A DNA stretch of 61,400 nucleotides from Lachnospiraceae bacterium (GCA_014804265.1 JAAVAC010000010.1:1-61400); one strand, 5' to 3'; shown: positions 16,960 through 26,763, counted from the stretch's first letter. A program made the numbers and translations. Notes: a model not told the origin generated them from the sequence alone.

Positions 16960-18066
16960 ATGAGCCATGAAGAATATATGCACCTTGCCATAAAAGAAGC
17001 CATAAAAGGCATGGGCTACACCAACCCTAATCCCATGGTAGGCGCCATCATCGTAAAAGACGGACGCATCATCGGAAAAGGCTATCACGAAAAATACGGA
17101 CAGCTCCACGCAGAGCGCAATGCCATTGCCTCCTGTACGGAAAGTCCGGAAGGTGCTGCTATCTATGTGACCTTAGAGCCATGCTGTCACTACGGCAAGA
17201 CACCTCCTTGTACGGAGGCAATTATAGAAAATAAGATTTCCACTGTCATCATCGGTTCCTCCGATCCCAATCCCCTGGTTGCAGGAAAAGGAATCAAACA
17301 ATTACAGGAACATGGCATTCAAGTCATTCCTGACGTATTAAAGGCAGAATGTGATGCCATAAATGAAGTCTTCTTTCATTATATCCGCACCAAAACCCCT
17401 TATGTGGTCATGAAATACGCCATGACGGCAGACGGAAAAATTGCCGCCTATACAGGGGAAAGCAAATGGATTACAGGAGAAAAGGCAAGAGAACATGTCC
17501 AGCATTCCCGTCACCGCTACGCCGGCATTATGGTTGGAATCGGCACTGTCATGGCGGATGATCCCATGTTGGACTGCCGGCTTCCAGGCGGATGCAATCC
17601 TTTGCGAATTATCTGTGACACTACCTTAAGAACGCCGCTTACCTCCAAAATCGTAAGCACCGCAAAAGAAATACCAACCTGCATTGCTACTTCCTGTGAA
17701 GAAGAGGAAAAACAGGCTGCCTATAAGGAAAAAGGCTGTGAGATTTTACAGATTCCGAAACAAAACGGGCATGTGGATTTAACAGCGCTTATGAAAAAGC
17801 TTGGTGAAAAGGGGATAGACAGCATTTTATTTGAAGGCGGCTCCGGATTGAACTATAGCGCCCTGCAGGCAGGTATCGTCAATAAGGTCCAGGCCTATAT
17901 TGCCCCTAAGCTGTTTGGCGGCGAAACTGCAAAAACTCCGGTAGGCGGTCAGGGAGTAGCGCTTCCAAAGGATGCCTTTTTTCTGGAAAAGGAGCATATT
18001 ACCCTATTAGAGCCGGATATCCTGATAGAATGGGAGGTAAAAAAAGATGTTCACCGGAATTGTTGA
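16960..18066 (+). CDS. ribD: RibD: riboflavin-specific deaminase/reductase
   Basis: 368 residues, the standard bifunctional length. The N-terminal cytidine-deaminase-like domain has the zinc motif HAERNAI (near residue 49) with LEPCCHYGKTPPC. The C-terminal reductase domain begins near residue 150 (VVMKYAMTADGKIA) and contains FEGGSGLNYSAL. It converts diaminohydroxy-phosphoribosylaminopyrimidine to the ribitylamino form in two steps, in the cytoplasm. It is the first gene of the operon behind the FMN riboswitch and overlaps ribE by 20 bases. Confidence 0.96.
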   Translation: MSHEEYMHLAIKEAIKGMGYTNPNPMVGAIIVKDGRIIGKGYHEKYGQLHAERNAIASCTESPEGAAIYVTLEPCCHYGKTPPCTEAIIENKISTVIIGSSDPNPLVAGKGIKQLQEHGIQVIPDVLKAECDAINEVFFHYIRTKTPYVVMKYAMTADGKIAAYTGESKWITGEKAREHVQHSRHRYAGIMVGIGTVMADDPMLDCRLPGGCNPLRIICDTTLRTPLTSKIVSTAKEIPTCIATSCEEEEKQAAYKEKGCEILQIPKQNGHVDLTALMKKLGEKGIDSILFEGGSGLNYSALQAGIVNKVQAYIAPKLFGGETAKTPVGGQGVALPKDAFFLEKEHITLLEPDILIEWEVKKDVHRNC

Positions 18067-18721
18067 AGAAGTAGGAAACATTTTACAGATTGACAGAGGA
18101 AGTAAATCTTCCGTCCTGCATATTGGCGGGAAACTGATATTTGATGATTTGAAAATCGGCGACAGCGTTGCGGTAAACGGCGTATGCCTTACGGTTACCA
18201 CATTATCTTCCAACTCCTTTACTGCTGATGTGATGAGCGAAACCTTATCCCGAAGCTCCTTAGGAGCGCTTACCAGAAACAGTCCTGTGAATCTGGAACG
18301 TGCCATGGCAGCAAACGGCAGATTTGGCGGGCATATTGTATCCGGACATATTGACGGCACCGGAACGATTGAAAGCATAAAAAAGGATGATAATGCTATT
18401 TGGTACTCCATAAAGACTTCCGAAAAGCTCATGCGCTATATTGTGGAAAAGGGCTCCATTGCCATCGACGGCATCAGCCTGACCGTTGCCAGAGTTACAA
18501 AAGATGCTTTTTCCGTTTCCATTATTCCCCATACGAGAAAGGCCACTATTCTTGGCACAAAAAGCACTGGAGATATAGTAAATCTGGAAAATGATGTGGT
18601 AGGAAAATATATCGAGCGTTTCCTGACGGTTCCACCTTCGGAAACGGAAGCCATCCAACAAAAGGCTGCTAATCAAACTCAGGGAATCACAAAAGAATTT
18701 TTAATGAAATACGGCTATTAA
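18047..18721 (+). CDS. ribE: Riboflavin synthase alpha chain
   Basis: 224 residues made of two homologous lumazine-binding domains: MFTGIVEEVG at the N-terminus with VNGVCLTVT, and the second starting near residue 100 with HIVSGHIDGTGTI and IDGISLTVA. It catalyses dismutation of two dimethyl-ribityllumazine molecules to riboflavin. The start codon lies inside the end of ribD, after a GGGAGG site, which points to coupled translation. Confidence 0.96.
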   Translation: MFTGIVEEVGNILQIDRGSKSSVLHIGGKLIFDDLKIGDSVAVNGVCLTVTTLSSNSFTADVMSETLSRSSLGALTRNSPVNLERAMAANGRFGGHIVSGHIDGTGTIESIKKDDNAIWYSIKTSEKLMRYIVEKGSIAIDGISLTVARVTKDAFSVSIIPHTRKATILGTKSTGDIVNLENDVVGKYIERFLTVPPSETEAIQQKAANQTQGITKEFLMKYGY

Positions 18722-18775
18722 AAGTTGTCATTATTTAGAAATAAAATTATTCAGATAATAGAAAGGAGTTTTATT

Positions 18776-19975
18776 ATGTTTACATTCAACACCGTGGAAG
18801 AAGCCTTAGAGGACTTACGCCAGGGAAAAATCATTTTAATGACAGATGATGAAGACAGGGAAAACGAAGGGGATTTTATCTGTGCTGCAGAATTTGCCAC
18901 TACGGAAAACATCAACTTCATGGCTACCCATGGAAAAGGGCTGATTTGTATGCCCATGTCAGAGGAATACATCAAAAAGCTGCAAATTCCCCAGATGGTG
19001 ACGGATAATACCGACAACCATGAAACTGCCTTTACCGTTTCTATAGACCACAAGGATACTACTACCGGCATTTCTGCTGCGGAACGTTCCATTACCGCCA
19101 TGAAATGCGTAGAGGAAGGCAGCAGACCGGAGGATTTCAGAAGACCGGGACATATGTTTCCCCTTCTGGCAAAGAAAAACGGCGTGCTGGAACGAAACGG
19201 CCACACGGAAGGAACCGTAGATCTGCTCCGATTAGCAGGACTGAAGGAATGCGGCCTATGCTGTGAAATCATGAAAGAGGACGGCACCATGATGCGTACC
19301 TCGGACTTAATAAAGCTGGCAGAAAAATTCAACCTGAAATTCATTACCATCAAATCCCTGCAACAATACCGAAAGGTGCATGATAAACTGATCACCCGCA
19401 TTACCGATACGAAAATGCCTACCAAATATGGTGAATTCAGGGCCTATGGATTTGTGAACAATCTAAACGGAGAACATCATGTAGCTTTGGTAAAAGGAGA
19501 AATCGGAGACGGTGAGAACCTCCTCTGCCGTGTACATTCCGAATGCTTAACGGGAGATGCCTTCGGCTCAGCCCGCTGTGACTGCGGCCAGCAGTTTGCT
19601 GCTGCCATGACCCAGATTGAAAAGGAAGGCAGGGGCATCCTGCTGTATTTAAGACAGGAAGGCAGGGGCATCGGGCTCATCAACAAGCTGCGGGCATATC
19701 ACCTGCAGGATCAGGGCATGGATACGGTGGAAGCCAATCTTGCCCTTGGGTTTAAGGAGGACTTGCGGGAATATTACATCGGTTCCCAGATATTAAGGGA
19801 TTTAGGCGCAAAATCCCTGCGCCTTTTGACCAACAATCCCTTAAAGGTAGAAGGCCTGGCGGATTTTGGAATCGAAATTATCGAACGGGTTCCCATTCAG
19901 ATGAACGCAACTCCTTATGATGAATTTTATTTAAAGACAAAACAGAGAAAGATGGGACATCTTTTGGATTATTAA
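18776..19975 (+). CDS. ribBA: RibBA: DHBP synthase / GTP cyclohydrolase II
   Basis: 399 residues. The N-terminal dihydroxybutanone-phosphate synthase domain has [16 protein letters not shown] (near residue 24) and [14 protein letters not shown]. The C-terminal GTP cyclohydrolase II domain has the zinc cysteines in [20 protein letters not shown] (near residue 250) and [10 protein letters not shown]. Both domains look active, so it supplies both precursors of lumazine. The ATG at 18776 follows AAGGAG; the longer frame, which starts just after ribE, has no site. Confidence 0.96.
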   Translation: MFTFNTVEEALEDLRQGKIILMTDDEDRENEGDFICAAEFATTENINFMATHGKGLICMPMSEEYIKKLQIPQMVTDNTDNHETAFTVSIDHKDTTTGISAAERSITAMKCVEEGSRPEDFRRPGHMFPLLAKKNGVLERNGHTEGTVDLLRLAGLKECGLCCEIMKEDGTMMRTSDLIKLAEKFNLKFITIKSLQQYRKVHDKLITRITDTKMPTKYGEFRAYGFVNNLNGEHHVALVKGEIGDGENLLCRVHSECLTGDAFGSARCDCGQQFAAAMTQIEKEGRGILLYLRQEGRGIGLINKLRAYHLQDQGMDTVEANLALGFKEDLREYYIGSQILRDLGAKSLRLLTNNPLKVEGLADFGIEIIERVPIQMNATPYDEFYLKTKQRKMGHLLDY

Positions 19976-20003
19976 AAATTAGAAAAGAAAGAAGGAAGAA
20001 CAC

Positions 20004-20471
20004 ATGAGAGTTTATGAAGGAAATGTAGTATCAAAGGATATTAAGGTAGGCATCGTAGCAGCCAGATTCAATGAATTTATTGTATCCAGACTGTTAGGCG
20101 GCGCCCTGGACGGTCTGAAAAGACATGACGTAAAGGATGACGATATTGATGTGGCATGGGTGCCGGGAGCATTTGAAATCCCACTGATTGCTTCTAAAAT
20201 GGCAAAAAGCGGAAAATATGACCTGGTCATCTGCCTTGGTGCAGTAATTCGGGGTTCAACCTCCCACTATGATTATGTATGTAGTGAGGTTTCCAAGGGA
20301 ATCGCAACAATTTCTCTGCAATCGGACATTCCGGTTATGTTCGGAGTACTGACAACAGACAACATTGAACAGGCAATTGAGCGCGCTGGCACAAAGGCGG
20401 GCAACAAGGGCTATGATTGTGCGCTCAGCGGCATTGAAATGGTAAATCTGATTCGGGATATCGAAGCATAA
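20004..20471 (+). CDS. ribH: 6,7-dimethyl-8-ribityllumazine synthase
   Basis: 155 residues, the typical size of the subunit that assembles into a 60-mer shell or pentamers. Motifs: [47 protein letters not shown] with the catalytic His, and the C-terminal [16 protein letters not shown]. It is the last gene of the riboflavin operon and is followed by a strong terminator. Confidence 0.96.
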   Translation: MRVYEGNVVSKDIKVGIVAARFNEFIVSRLLGGALDGLKRHDVKDDDIDVAWVPGAFEIPLIASKMAKSGKYDLVICLGAVIRGSTSHYDYVCSEVSKGIATISLQSDIPVMFGVLTTDNIEQAIERAGTKAGNKGYDCALSGIEMVNLIRDIEA

Positions 20472-20501
20472 GGCTAACTTCTTTATAAAAAAGAGAGCAA
20501 T

Positions 20502-20546
20502 AACCGGACAGCCTTCTCCTCCTTTGGAGATGACTGCCCGGTTTCT
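20502..20546 (+). terminator. Terminator of the riboflavin operon
   Basis: ACCGGACAG(C)C...TTCTCC pairs with GGAGA...GACTGCCCGGT across a short loop and is followed by TTTCTAATTTT. The stem has small internal mismatches. Confidence 0.75.
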
Positions 20547-20591
20547 AATTTTCATCTGATCATTTCAATCTGGTTTTTCATATCATATTAC

Positions 20592-21827
20592 TTATTGTAA
20601 CTGTTTTTCAACTCTTTCCTTTATATCAGCGCTACTTTCATCGTTCATGCCCAGTTCATCATATACTTTTCGCTGTGCTAAATACTCCTCATAACTATCA
20701 ATTCGCTCATATTGGAAGAAGGAGTTATCTGCACATACATAGCATAGCGAATAAGCGCTTCCATCTTCTTTCACAAAGCAGAAACGTACCGTATTTCTAT
20801 AAACGGTATCATTCCCCGTTACATAGGTATAGTAAACCGCTTCAAATTCATCTGAAATACCAAGATTATTCCTTAAATTATCCTCTGCGCTCTGAGAAAG
20901 CTCCGGTATCTTTGCTTCCACATCCGATACTTTCATTTCATCTTCAAACTTTCCACTATTACCAAGACCACAATATACATCCACCAGACTTCCATCCTCT
21001 GCACTAATTGTAAAATAGTAACCTTCATGGATAACACCATAATAAACCATATAAACAGGATGCTCGCCGGCATTTCCGTCCTCATCAGTCATCAGATAAT
21101 GATTAAATTCCAACCCGTCCGGAGTCTTGCCAAACAACTTAAGGAGCCATTCCTGTGCCTTGATGACCGCTTCTTCTTCCGTAATGCTACCTTTTGCTTC
21201 TAACTCCGCCTTTGCAGCCTCCTCTGCCGCTTCTCTTTCCTGTATTTCATCCGCATACATTTCCTCATATCTTTGCTGTAATGCATAAGCACGCTTCTCA
21301 CTAAAATCTATCATCTGCAGAAGCTCTTCATCTGTAAGATCTCTGTCAGGAATATTGAAGTAAGAAGTCTTTGCAGCAAAGCAAAGGACATCCTTATCCA
21401 CAATATCGCTTTCTTCGCTCACCTTGATTAGTTCTTTTTCCGGAAATCTTCCATTCAGATATTCAGAATGTAATGCGCTTCTACGGCTCTCTTCTTCCGA
21501 AGTCAGATCCCTTGAATAAGTATCCGCCTCAACCTGTGCAGCATCTATCTGATCTAAAACCTCATCCATTTCAAGCTGCGGCACAGCTTCCATTCTCTCT
21601 TTCACCAGATTATTTCTAATTGCATTAGCGGAAAAACCAACTGTTCCCACAGCAACCAGCGCAACTGCTGCCACCGCCACTTTTTTCTGCCATCCGGATG
21701 ATTTGTTGGCCTTTTTTTGTGTTTCCCGTTCCCCTGTTTCATTCATTAAATTTTTCAATATCTCTTCCTCCATTTCACTTTTAATGTGTACACGATCCAT
21801 AACTTCTTTCAGCCTTCGTTCGTCCAT
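20592..21827 (-). CDS. Membrane protein paired with ECF sigma factor (putative anti-sigma)
   Basis: 411 residues. A short cytoplasmic N-terminus (about 48 residues) precedes one transmembrane helix (KVAVAAVALVAVGTVGFSA, residues ~49-67). A large extracellular part follows, containing a Glu/Ala-rich helical stretch (QEREAAEEAAKAELEAKGS) and a segment resembling PepSY-type folds (YYFTISAEDGSLVDVYCG). The gene overlaps the sigma-factor gene by 47 bases, the usual layout for a membrane-bound anti-sigma factor. No known anti-sigma domain signature is obvious, so the role rests on context. Confidence 0.65.
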   Translation of the reverse strand: MDERRLKEVMDRVHIKSEMEEEILKNLMNETGERETQKKANKSSGWQKKVAVAAVALVAVGTVGFSANAIRNNLVKERMEAVPQLEMDEVLDQIDAAQVEADTYSRDLTSEEESRRSALHSEYLNGRFPEKELIKVSEESDIVDKDVLCFAAKTSYFNIPDRDLTDEELLQMIDFSEKRAYALQQRYEEMYADEIQEREAAEEAAKAELEAKGSITEEEAVIKAQEWLLKLFGKTPDGLEFNHYLMTDEDGNAGEHPVYMVYYGVIHEGYYFTISAEDGSLVDVYCGLGNSGKFEDEMKVSDVEAKIPELSQSAEDNLRNNLGISDEFEAVYYTYVTGNDTVYRNTVRFCFVKEDGSAYSLCYVCADNSFFQYERIDSYEEYLAQRKVYDELGMNDESSADIKERVEKQLQ

Positions 21828-22293
21828 AACTCATTCCCTTTCCCGAACATAGTAATCGTAACTCCTCCCGCCCTCTCTGCAGCCTTTTCTTTACCGCATC
21901 CTGAGAAATATTCAAAATGGAGGCGACTTCCTTAATTCGATACCCCTCTATATAATGAAGATATATGACCACTTTCAACTTATATGGCAATTCCAAAAGC
22001 TCTTCTAATATCTCTCCATCCTGAGGGCTTTCATAATAATCTTCCAGCTGCTCAATAGATACCTTGGGATGCCTTAACTGGAAGCGACGCATGTCCTTGG
22101 ATACATTCACCGCTACCCGTATCAGCCATGCCTTCTCATGCTCTTCACTTTGAAACTCCGGCATGGACTTTAAATAACGCAGGAATGTTTCCTGAATAGC
22201 ATCCTGCACATCCTGTTCATTTCCCAGGATAACCAGACAGATTTTAAACAGCATATTGCTGTATCTGATTACCAGCTCTTCCGTCTTCGTAAT
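21781..22293 (-). CDS. ECF sigma-70 family RNA polymerase sigma factor
   Basis: About 170 residues. Region 2: SNMLFKICLVILGNEQDVQD then AIQETFLRYLK, followed by KAWLIRVAVNVSKDMRR. Region 4: LPYKLKVVIYLHYIEGYRIK then EVASILNISQDAVKKRLQRG. The reading frame has no ATG, GTG or TTG at the expected place. A perfect AAAGGAGG lies 5 bases before an ATT codon at 22293, and homologous proteins typically begin with Met-Thr-Lys-like residues there. ATT is used as the start here; an upstream ATG (22347) gives 18 extra residues without family support. It is coupled to the membrane protein downstream. Confidence 0.85.
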   Translation of the reverse strand: MTKTEELVIRYSNMLFKICLVILGNEQDVQDAIQETFLRYLKSMPEFQSEEHEKAWLIRVAVNVSKDMRRFQLRHPKVSIEQLEDYYESPQDGEILEELLELPYKLKVVIYLHYIEGYRIKEVASILNISQDAVKKRLQRGREELRLLCSGKGMSYGRTKAERSYGSCTH

Positions 22294-22311
22294 AACACCT
22301 CCTTTACTACT

Positions 22312-22340
22312 AACACGAGCAGGGATATAAAAAAGTGACA
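22312..22340 (-). promoter_or_regulatory. Possible ECF-type (autoregulated) promoter
   Basis: On the minus strand TGTCAC and CGTGTT are separated by 17 bases with a T-rich spacer, just before the sigma-factor gene. This resembles the -35/-10 style of ECF promoters and not the housekeeping consensus. It suggests self-activation; this is inference from layout. Confidence 0.35.
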
Positions 22341-22418
22341 GCCGCAAAAATTTTTTTACTTCATTTTCTTCCAGCCTCCTGTACTATGACTTGATTGAAA
22401 TGTTCATATCAATTCCGC

Positions 22419-22456
22419 AAAAAAGGCAGCATCCACATAAATGGATGTGCCTTTTC
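22419..22456 (-). terminator. Terminator after the EAL-domain gene
   Basis: AAAAGGCA...GCATCCA pairs with TGGATG...TGCCTTTT around a short loop. On the minus strand it ends in a T run and lies 38 bases beyond the stop codon of the EAL gene. Confidence 0.8.
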
Positions 22457-22493
22457 TCAAATTTCTATATAATAATTGCTCCTAAACCATATT

Positions 22494-24191
22494 TCAAATG
22501 CCACTTTGGAAAAATCGTTTCGTAAAAGCTGCAGCATTCATAGGCTTTCCATAATAATATCCCTGAATATAATCCGGACGCAGCCGCTTTACGCTTTCTA
22601 ACTCCTCCTCTGTCTCCACACCTTCATAACATACCATCAGATTCATGCTATGGGCAAGCTCGGTTACATGCTTTACCAGTATATAATCATATTCATTCTG
22701 CATGATATTCTGAATAAATATCCGGTCTATCTTAATTAAGTCAAACATCTTTTCTTTTATGTACCGAAGATTGGAGTAACCCGTACCGAAATCATCAATG
22801 GCAAGGGAAATCGAACGATCCCGAAATCCCTTCAACACATTCTGGGTAGCCTGATTCGTCTCAATCTCACCGCTTTCCGTCACTTCAAACACTACGTTAT
22901 TTACATCAATTCCTATTCGCCTGATGCACTCCTCCGCATCCGCAAGCATATTGCTCTTCTGAAGCTGCACAAAGGACAAATTAATATTCATTCTAAAATC
23001 CGAAACCTGCCCCTGCCAGATCTGGCATTGTTTTAATGCGGTTTCTAAAATCCATCTTCCAAGAGGAATGATCAAAGAACTTTCTTCCAACAACGGAATG
23101 AATTCTACAGGGGACATAAATCCATACTTTTCACTATTCCAGCGAATCAATGCCTCTGCCCCGTGAATGGTATTCATCTCCACATCCATAATCGGCTGGT
23201 AATACAATTCAAAACCCTTAAAATCATTTTCAATGGCTCTCCGTAAACACTCCTGAATATCCAGCCTGCGTATGTAGCTTTCATACTCCTTTTGGTTATA
23301 TAACACAAAGGTATTTTTTCCTTGCAGCTTGGCACTGTGAAGAGCAAAATTCACCTGCTCCATCAACTTATCATATTCCTTTTCCCGAGAATCAAAGTAT
23401 ACGGCTCCTGCAGAAATCGTATGAAACATTTTATAACCATTTTCTTCTATGGACTCATCAATAGCAGAACGAATCCGCTTATATAATTCCTTTGCCTTTC
23501 CGGACTGCACATTTTTATAATCGAGAATAACCACACAGTCTCCTTCCATACGATAGACGGATTCCCCGTTTATGGCCTTTCCCTTTATGATATCTGCCAT
23601 GTTGGCCAGAATCTTGTTACCGAAGTCATATCCATACTTCTCATTGATTTCTTTAAAGTTATCGATTCCGATTACCATCATATAGCCGTAAATGTCCTGC
23701 TTTTCTACAAGTTCCTGATAATACTGCTTCAGGATATTCTCATTGTAAAGACTGGTTATCTTATCTATTTTATTTTTCTTTCCGATTTCTGAAATGCGTC
23801 CAACCAGATAATGCACTTCACCTTCTTCATCCAATACGACTTCACCCCGGCAGCTGATCCATACCGGCACTCCATTGGTGTCCAGCCACCTGTATTCCAT
23901 ATTATGGGTGCGCTGTCCCCTTTCCTTAATGGCAGCCAAATCCGCCTCCAGCCTTGGAAGGTCTTCCGGGTACACTACACTTTTGAGCACTTCGCCGGTA
24001 TTATAAAACCGCGCCTTTGAAAGCTTAAAGGCTTTCACGGCCCGTTTCGAGATTGCATAATAATCCCGCTTCATATCCCAAATATACATATAATCATCCG
24101 TGCATTTTCCCAATACAGAAAGGGTATATTCCATCTGCTCAAAATTTACAACAACCCTGCCATCATCCATATACATCCCGCCCATCCACAT
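22494..24191 (-). CDS. PAS - degenerate GGDEF - EAL cyclic-di-GMP phosphodiesterase
   Basis: 565 residues, no membrane segments. A PAS-like domain (residues ~25-140, YRWLDTNGVPVWISCRG) comes first. A GGDEF-like domain follows in which the signature is RMEGDCVV instead of GGDEF, so cyclase activity is unlikely. The EAL domain has all key residues: GAEALIRW, NINLSF, FEVTES, IDDFGTGYSN, IKIDRIFI, CYEGVE and QGYYYGKP. It should therefore hydrolyse cyclic-di-GMP, with the GGDEF-like part perhaps binding GTP. It is a single gene with its own terminator. The exact start is uncertain by a few codons. Confidence 0.88.
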   Translation of the reverse strand: MWMGGMYMDDGRVVVNFEQMEYTLSVLGKCTDDYMYIWDMKRDYYAISKRAVKAFKLSKARFYNTGEVLKSVVYPEDLPRLEADLAAIKERGQRTHNMEYRWLDTNGVPVWISCRGEVVLDEEGEVHYLVGRISEIGKKNKIDKITSLYNENILKQYYQELVEKQDIYGYMMVIGIDNFKEINEKYGYDFGNKILANMADIIKGKAINGESVYRMEGDCVVILDYKNVQSGKAKELYKRIRSAIDESIEENGYKMFHTISAGAVYFDSREKEYDKLMEQVNFALHSAKLQGKNTFVLYNQKEYESYIRRLDIQECLRRAIENDFKGFELYYQPIMDVEMNTIHGAEALIRWNSEKYGFMSPVEFIPLLEESSLIIPLGRWILETALKQCQIWQGQVSDFRMNINLSFVQLQKSNMLADAEECIRRIGIDVNNVVFEVTESGEIETNQATQNVLKGFRDRSISLAIDDFGTGYSNLRYIKEKMFDLIKIDRIFIQNIMQNEYDYILVKHVTELAHSMNLMVCYEGVETEEELESVKRLRPDYIQGYYYGKPMNAAAFTKRFFQSGI

Positions 24192-24291
24192 TTTCCACCA
24201 TAAGGTTATACTAGTTTTATTTTAGCAAATTTCACGGAAAATAACAAGGTTGTTTCTTGGATTGTTTTAGATTCCTCTTTTTCCCTACTCT

Positions 24292-24990
24292 TTATTCCAG
24301 CCCGCACCTTTTATAAGCAGTCCAAAATAAAAAAAGCACAATTGCACCATTTAACAGCAACACCCATCCCGTTTCCACCTTCAGGCTTTCTCTTCCCAGC
24401 TCATTCATTAAAAGATTGATTTGTCCTGCCCAGGTAAGTTGTGAAATCTTTCTTACCGTATCATTGAACGTGGCGATCATGGGAAGAAAGGAAAAGACCA
24501 TCATAACCGGAACGGTTATGGAAGTAGCAGCCATTTCATTCCTGCTCCATACCCCGATAGCAGCACCAATGAGCATAGAAATCAAGATTCCCATCAGCAT
24601 GATGCAAAGAAACTCCAAAAGCTCCCTGCCTCTGTATTCTCCTGTCAGGGCAAACACGCCTGCTCCAAGCATACAGGCAGCTACTATATAACTTCCTATG
24701 CCAATGAGATATTCCGCCGGCTTTACATTGGCCATCAAAAGAACCCGCAGCGTATTTTTTTCTTTCTCCTCTGCCACTATGGCCGCCATACTGGTAAGAG
24801 GCGCCATTCCAATATACATGGTTGCAATAAGGGGAACAAAAAAATGCTCCGGCAAACCTTCCATTTTTATGGCATGATCCATAATGACCACTAGAAAAGG
24901 AAGCATGATAAATTGTATCAATACGGTTTTATTTTTTATGGTGTCTTTTAACTGCTTCTTTAAAATAGCGGATATTTTCTTTCTGTCCAT
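24292..24990 (-). CDS. ABC-2 type transporter permease (LytTR cassette 1)
   Basis: About 232 residues with six predicted membrane helices. IVAEEKEKNTLRVLLMANVK is the cytoplasmic loop typical of ABC-2 permeases. It is the last gene of a four-gene operon (LytTR regulator, DUF3021 protein, ATPase, permease). The ATG at 24990 sits 11 bases after GAAGGAG; a TTG two bases after the site is an alternative. The cargo is unknown; such cassettes often serve antimicrobial-peptide or lipid stress responses. Confidence 0.8.
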   Translation of the reverse strand: MDRKKISAILKKQLKDTIKNKTVLIQFIMLPFLVVIMDHAIKMEGLPEHFFVPLIATMYIGMAPLTSMAAIVAEEKEKNTLRVLLMANVKPAEYLIGIGSYIVAACMLGAGVFALTGEYRGRELLEFLCIMLMGILISMLIGAAIGVWSRNEMAATSITVPVMMVFSFLPMIATFNDTVRKISQLTWAGQINLLMNELGRESLKVETGWVLLLNGAIVLFLFWTAYKRCGLE

Positions 24991-24991
24991 A

Positions 24992-25840
24992 TTATTCAAA
25001 GCTCCTTCCTGTCAATTCCATAAATACGGTCTCCAAATTTGGCTCTGTAGAATGAATCGTCTCTACAATCCCCTCCTTAAGACAGCTATAGACCTTTTTA
25101 GCTCCGTCGCTATTATTTTCAAGCAGAATCCGTTCCCCGCTTTTTAACAACAGGCATATCTTATTCTGATGATTGTATTTTCTGCATAACTCTTTTGGAT
25201 TTCCATACTCCACTACCCTCCCTTCACAAAGCAATGCGATATGGTCGCACAATTTTTCTGCTTCTTCCATATTGTGGGTCGTGAGAAAAACGGTAGTTCC
25301 CTTTTTTCTCTGATTTTGAATCAGGCTATGGATTTCCCTTGCACAGGCAGGGTCTAACCCGCTTGTGGGCTCGTCAAGAAAAAGAATATCCGGCTCGTTC
25401 AGCATTGCCCTTGCCAAAACAAGCCTCTGCTTCATTCCCTTTGACAGCTTATGTACCGGCTTCTTTTTTGCCTCCCATAAGCCAACCTTCTTTAGTGCTT
25501 CCTCCGGCTTCTCTTTGGATAATCCATATATTCTGGCAAACAAAGCCAGATTATCATAACAGTTTAGTCTTTCATACAGTCCGGTGTTATCCAGCATCAT
25601 GCCGATTCTGCTGTATTCCCGATCTGTAAGCTTCCTGGTATCCGTCCCCAAAAGCTCCGCCCAGCCTTCCGTCTGGACAATCTGTCCCGTTAATATCTTG
25701 ATCAGCGTTGTCTTTCCTGCCCCGGAGGGCCCTAAAAGCCCAAACAGCTCTCCCGCCTCCACATGGATTCCTATTCCGTTTAACACCGTATGTCCTGCAA
25801 ATTCCTTGACAACATTCTGAATCCGAATTCCGTTATTCAT
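24992..25840 (-). CDS. ABC transporter ATP-binding protein (LytTR cassette 1)
   Basis: 282 residues. Walker A GPSGAGKTT (near residue 37), signature LSKGMKQRL, Walker B DILFLDEPTSGLD and the switch His in LTTHNMEEAE are all present. The ~80-residue C-terminal extension (RILLENNSDGAKK...) is typical of drug- and peptide-export ATPases. It overlaps the DUF3021 gene by 8 bases and almost touches the permease gene. Confidence 0.88.
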   Translation of the reverse strand: MNNGIRIQNVVKEFAGHTVLNGIGIHVEAGELFGLLGPSGAGKTTLIKILTGQIVQTEGWAELLGTDTRKLTDREYSRIGMMLDNTGLYERLNCYDNLALFARIYGLSKEKPEEALKKVGLWEAKKKPVHKLSKGMKQRLVLARAMLNEPDILFLDEPTSGLDPACAREIHSLIQNQRKKGTTVFLTTHNMEEAEKLCDHIALLCEGRVVEYGNPKELCRKYNHQNKICLLLKSGERILLENNSDGAKKVYSCLKEGIVETIHSTEPNLETVFMELTGRSFE

Positions 25841-26321
25841 TGTTCTCCACCTTCCATTCCTCTCTAAGCCGCTTTAATCCTTCCTCCATTTTCTTATTTT
25901 CTATTTTTTCTTTCAGTCTCACCACGATTAAACTGACTCCGGCGGAAATGCCAAAACAAATAAAAAATAGAAACCATGGTTTCCACATATTTACCGGGAA
26001 CCACCGAAAAGCTATAATAAAACCTGCACTTATCAAAATGACGGTAAGAAACATGCCGATTGTCCTAATTGTTATGGAACTCTTTTTAATCAGGAAATCT
26101 GTAAAGAATACCCATCTGGCCAAGACAATCAGAACCGCCATGAACAAAAACTGCGCCATGACCGCCACAGGAACCCCCTGCTTTCCCAAGGCAAACATAG
26201 TCGAAAATCCCCTTGCATCTTCACCGTATATTACCGTAAGCACCATCATGGAAATCATGGAAATTCCAAAAATAATCAGAACCATTCCCACAAAATCAAA
26301 AATATTCTTTTTATTTTCCAT
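25833..26321 (-). CDS. DUF3021 membrane protein (LytTR cassette 1)
   Basis: 162 residues, four predicted membrane helices (starting near residues 9, 50, 84 and 113) and a charged C-terminal tail (KEKIENKKMEEGLKRLREEW) that looks like a coiled coil. This is the DUF3021 layout (PF11457), which is regularly encoded next to a LytTR DNA-binding protein and thought to regulate it. It starts one base after the LytTR gene's stop. Confidence 0.8.
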   Translation of the reverse strand: MENKKNIFDFVGMVLIIFGISMISMMVLTVIYGEDARGFSTMFALGKQGVPVAVMAQFLFMAVLIVLARWVFFTDFLIKKSSITIRTIGMFLTVILISAGFIIAFRWFPVNMWKPWFLFFICFGISAGVSLIVVRLKEKIENKKMEEGLKRLREEWKVENNE

Positions 26322-26322
26322 C

Positions 26323-26763
26323 TCATTTTACCCCCAATCTTTGTTTTACATATTCCGCATATTGTCTGGAAACGACCAACTGCTCTTTATTCGTCAGAGT
26401 CACCCGGATGCGTCTGTCCAAATCTGCTTTTAAAGATACGATTTCCCTGAAATTGATGATGCAGGATTTATTTGCCCGAAAAAAGTCAGCACATGCTAAT
26501 TGTTCCTCCAGCTCGTAAAGCCTTAAATTGGTTTCATATACAGAATCCATAGTATAGAGAAATGTTTTCTTATCAACAGTATCAATGTATAACACCTTAT
26601 CTACATCTATCAGATAAGTTTCTCCATCTTTTATTCCGGTCAGCTTTTTATCCAACATACGCAGCATGGAAATCATTTTTTCAATTTCCGGCGTCAGGTG
26701 GTTACAGGAAATCGTCACCTCTGTTTCTGTAATCTGTGCTTCCGAATGAATGGTTATCTTCAC
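26323..26763 (-). CDS. LytTR-domain transcriptional regulator (cassette 1)
   Basis: About 146 residues. The LytTR DNA-binding domain fills the C-terminal two thirds: YLIDVDKVLYIDTVDKKTFL, then ADFFRANKSCIINFREIVSL and the end VVSRQYAEYVKQRLG. There is no receiver domain, so it belongs to the LytTR regulatory-system class, where a partner membrane protein (here DUF3021) takes the control role. The GTG at 26763 gives the family start (VKITIHS, compare MKITLQQ in cassette 2). The longer ATG frame adds residues unlike the family. Confidence 0.82.
   Translation of the reverse strand: MKITIHSEAQITETEVTISCNHLTPEIEKMISMLRMLDKKLTGIKDGETYLIDVDKVLYIDTVDKKTFLYTMDSVYETNLRLYELEEQLACADFFRANKSCIINFREIVSLKADLDRRIRVTLTNKEQLVVSRQYAEYVKQRLGVK

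Noticed and set aside
18751-19425. Minus-strand frame of 224 codons opposite ribBA
   Set aside because: The ribBA protein is unambiguous; the antisense frame has no family features.
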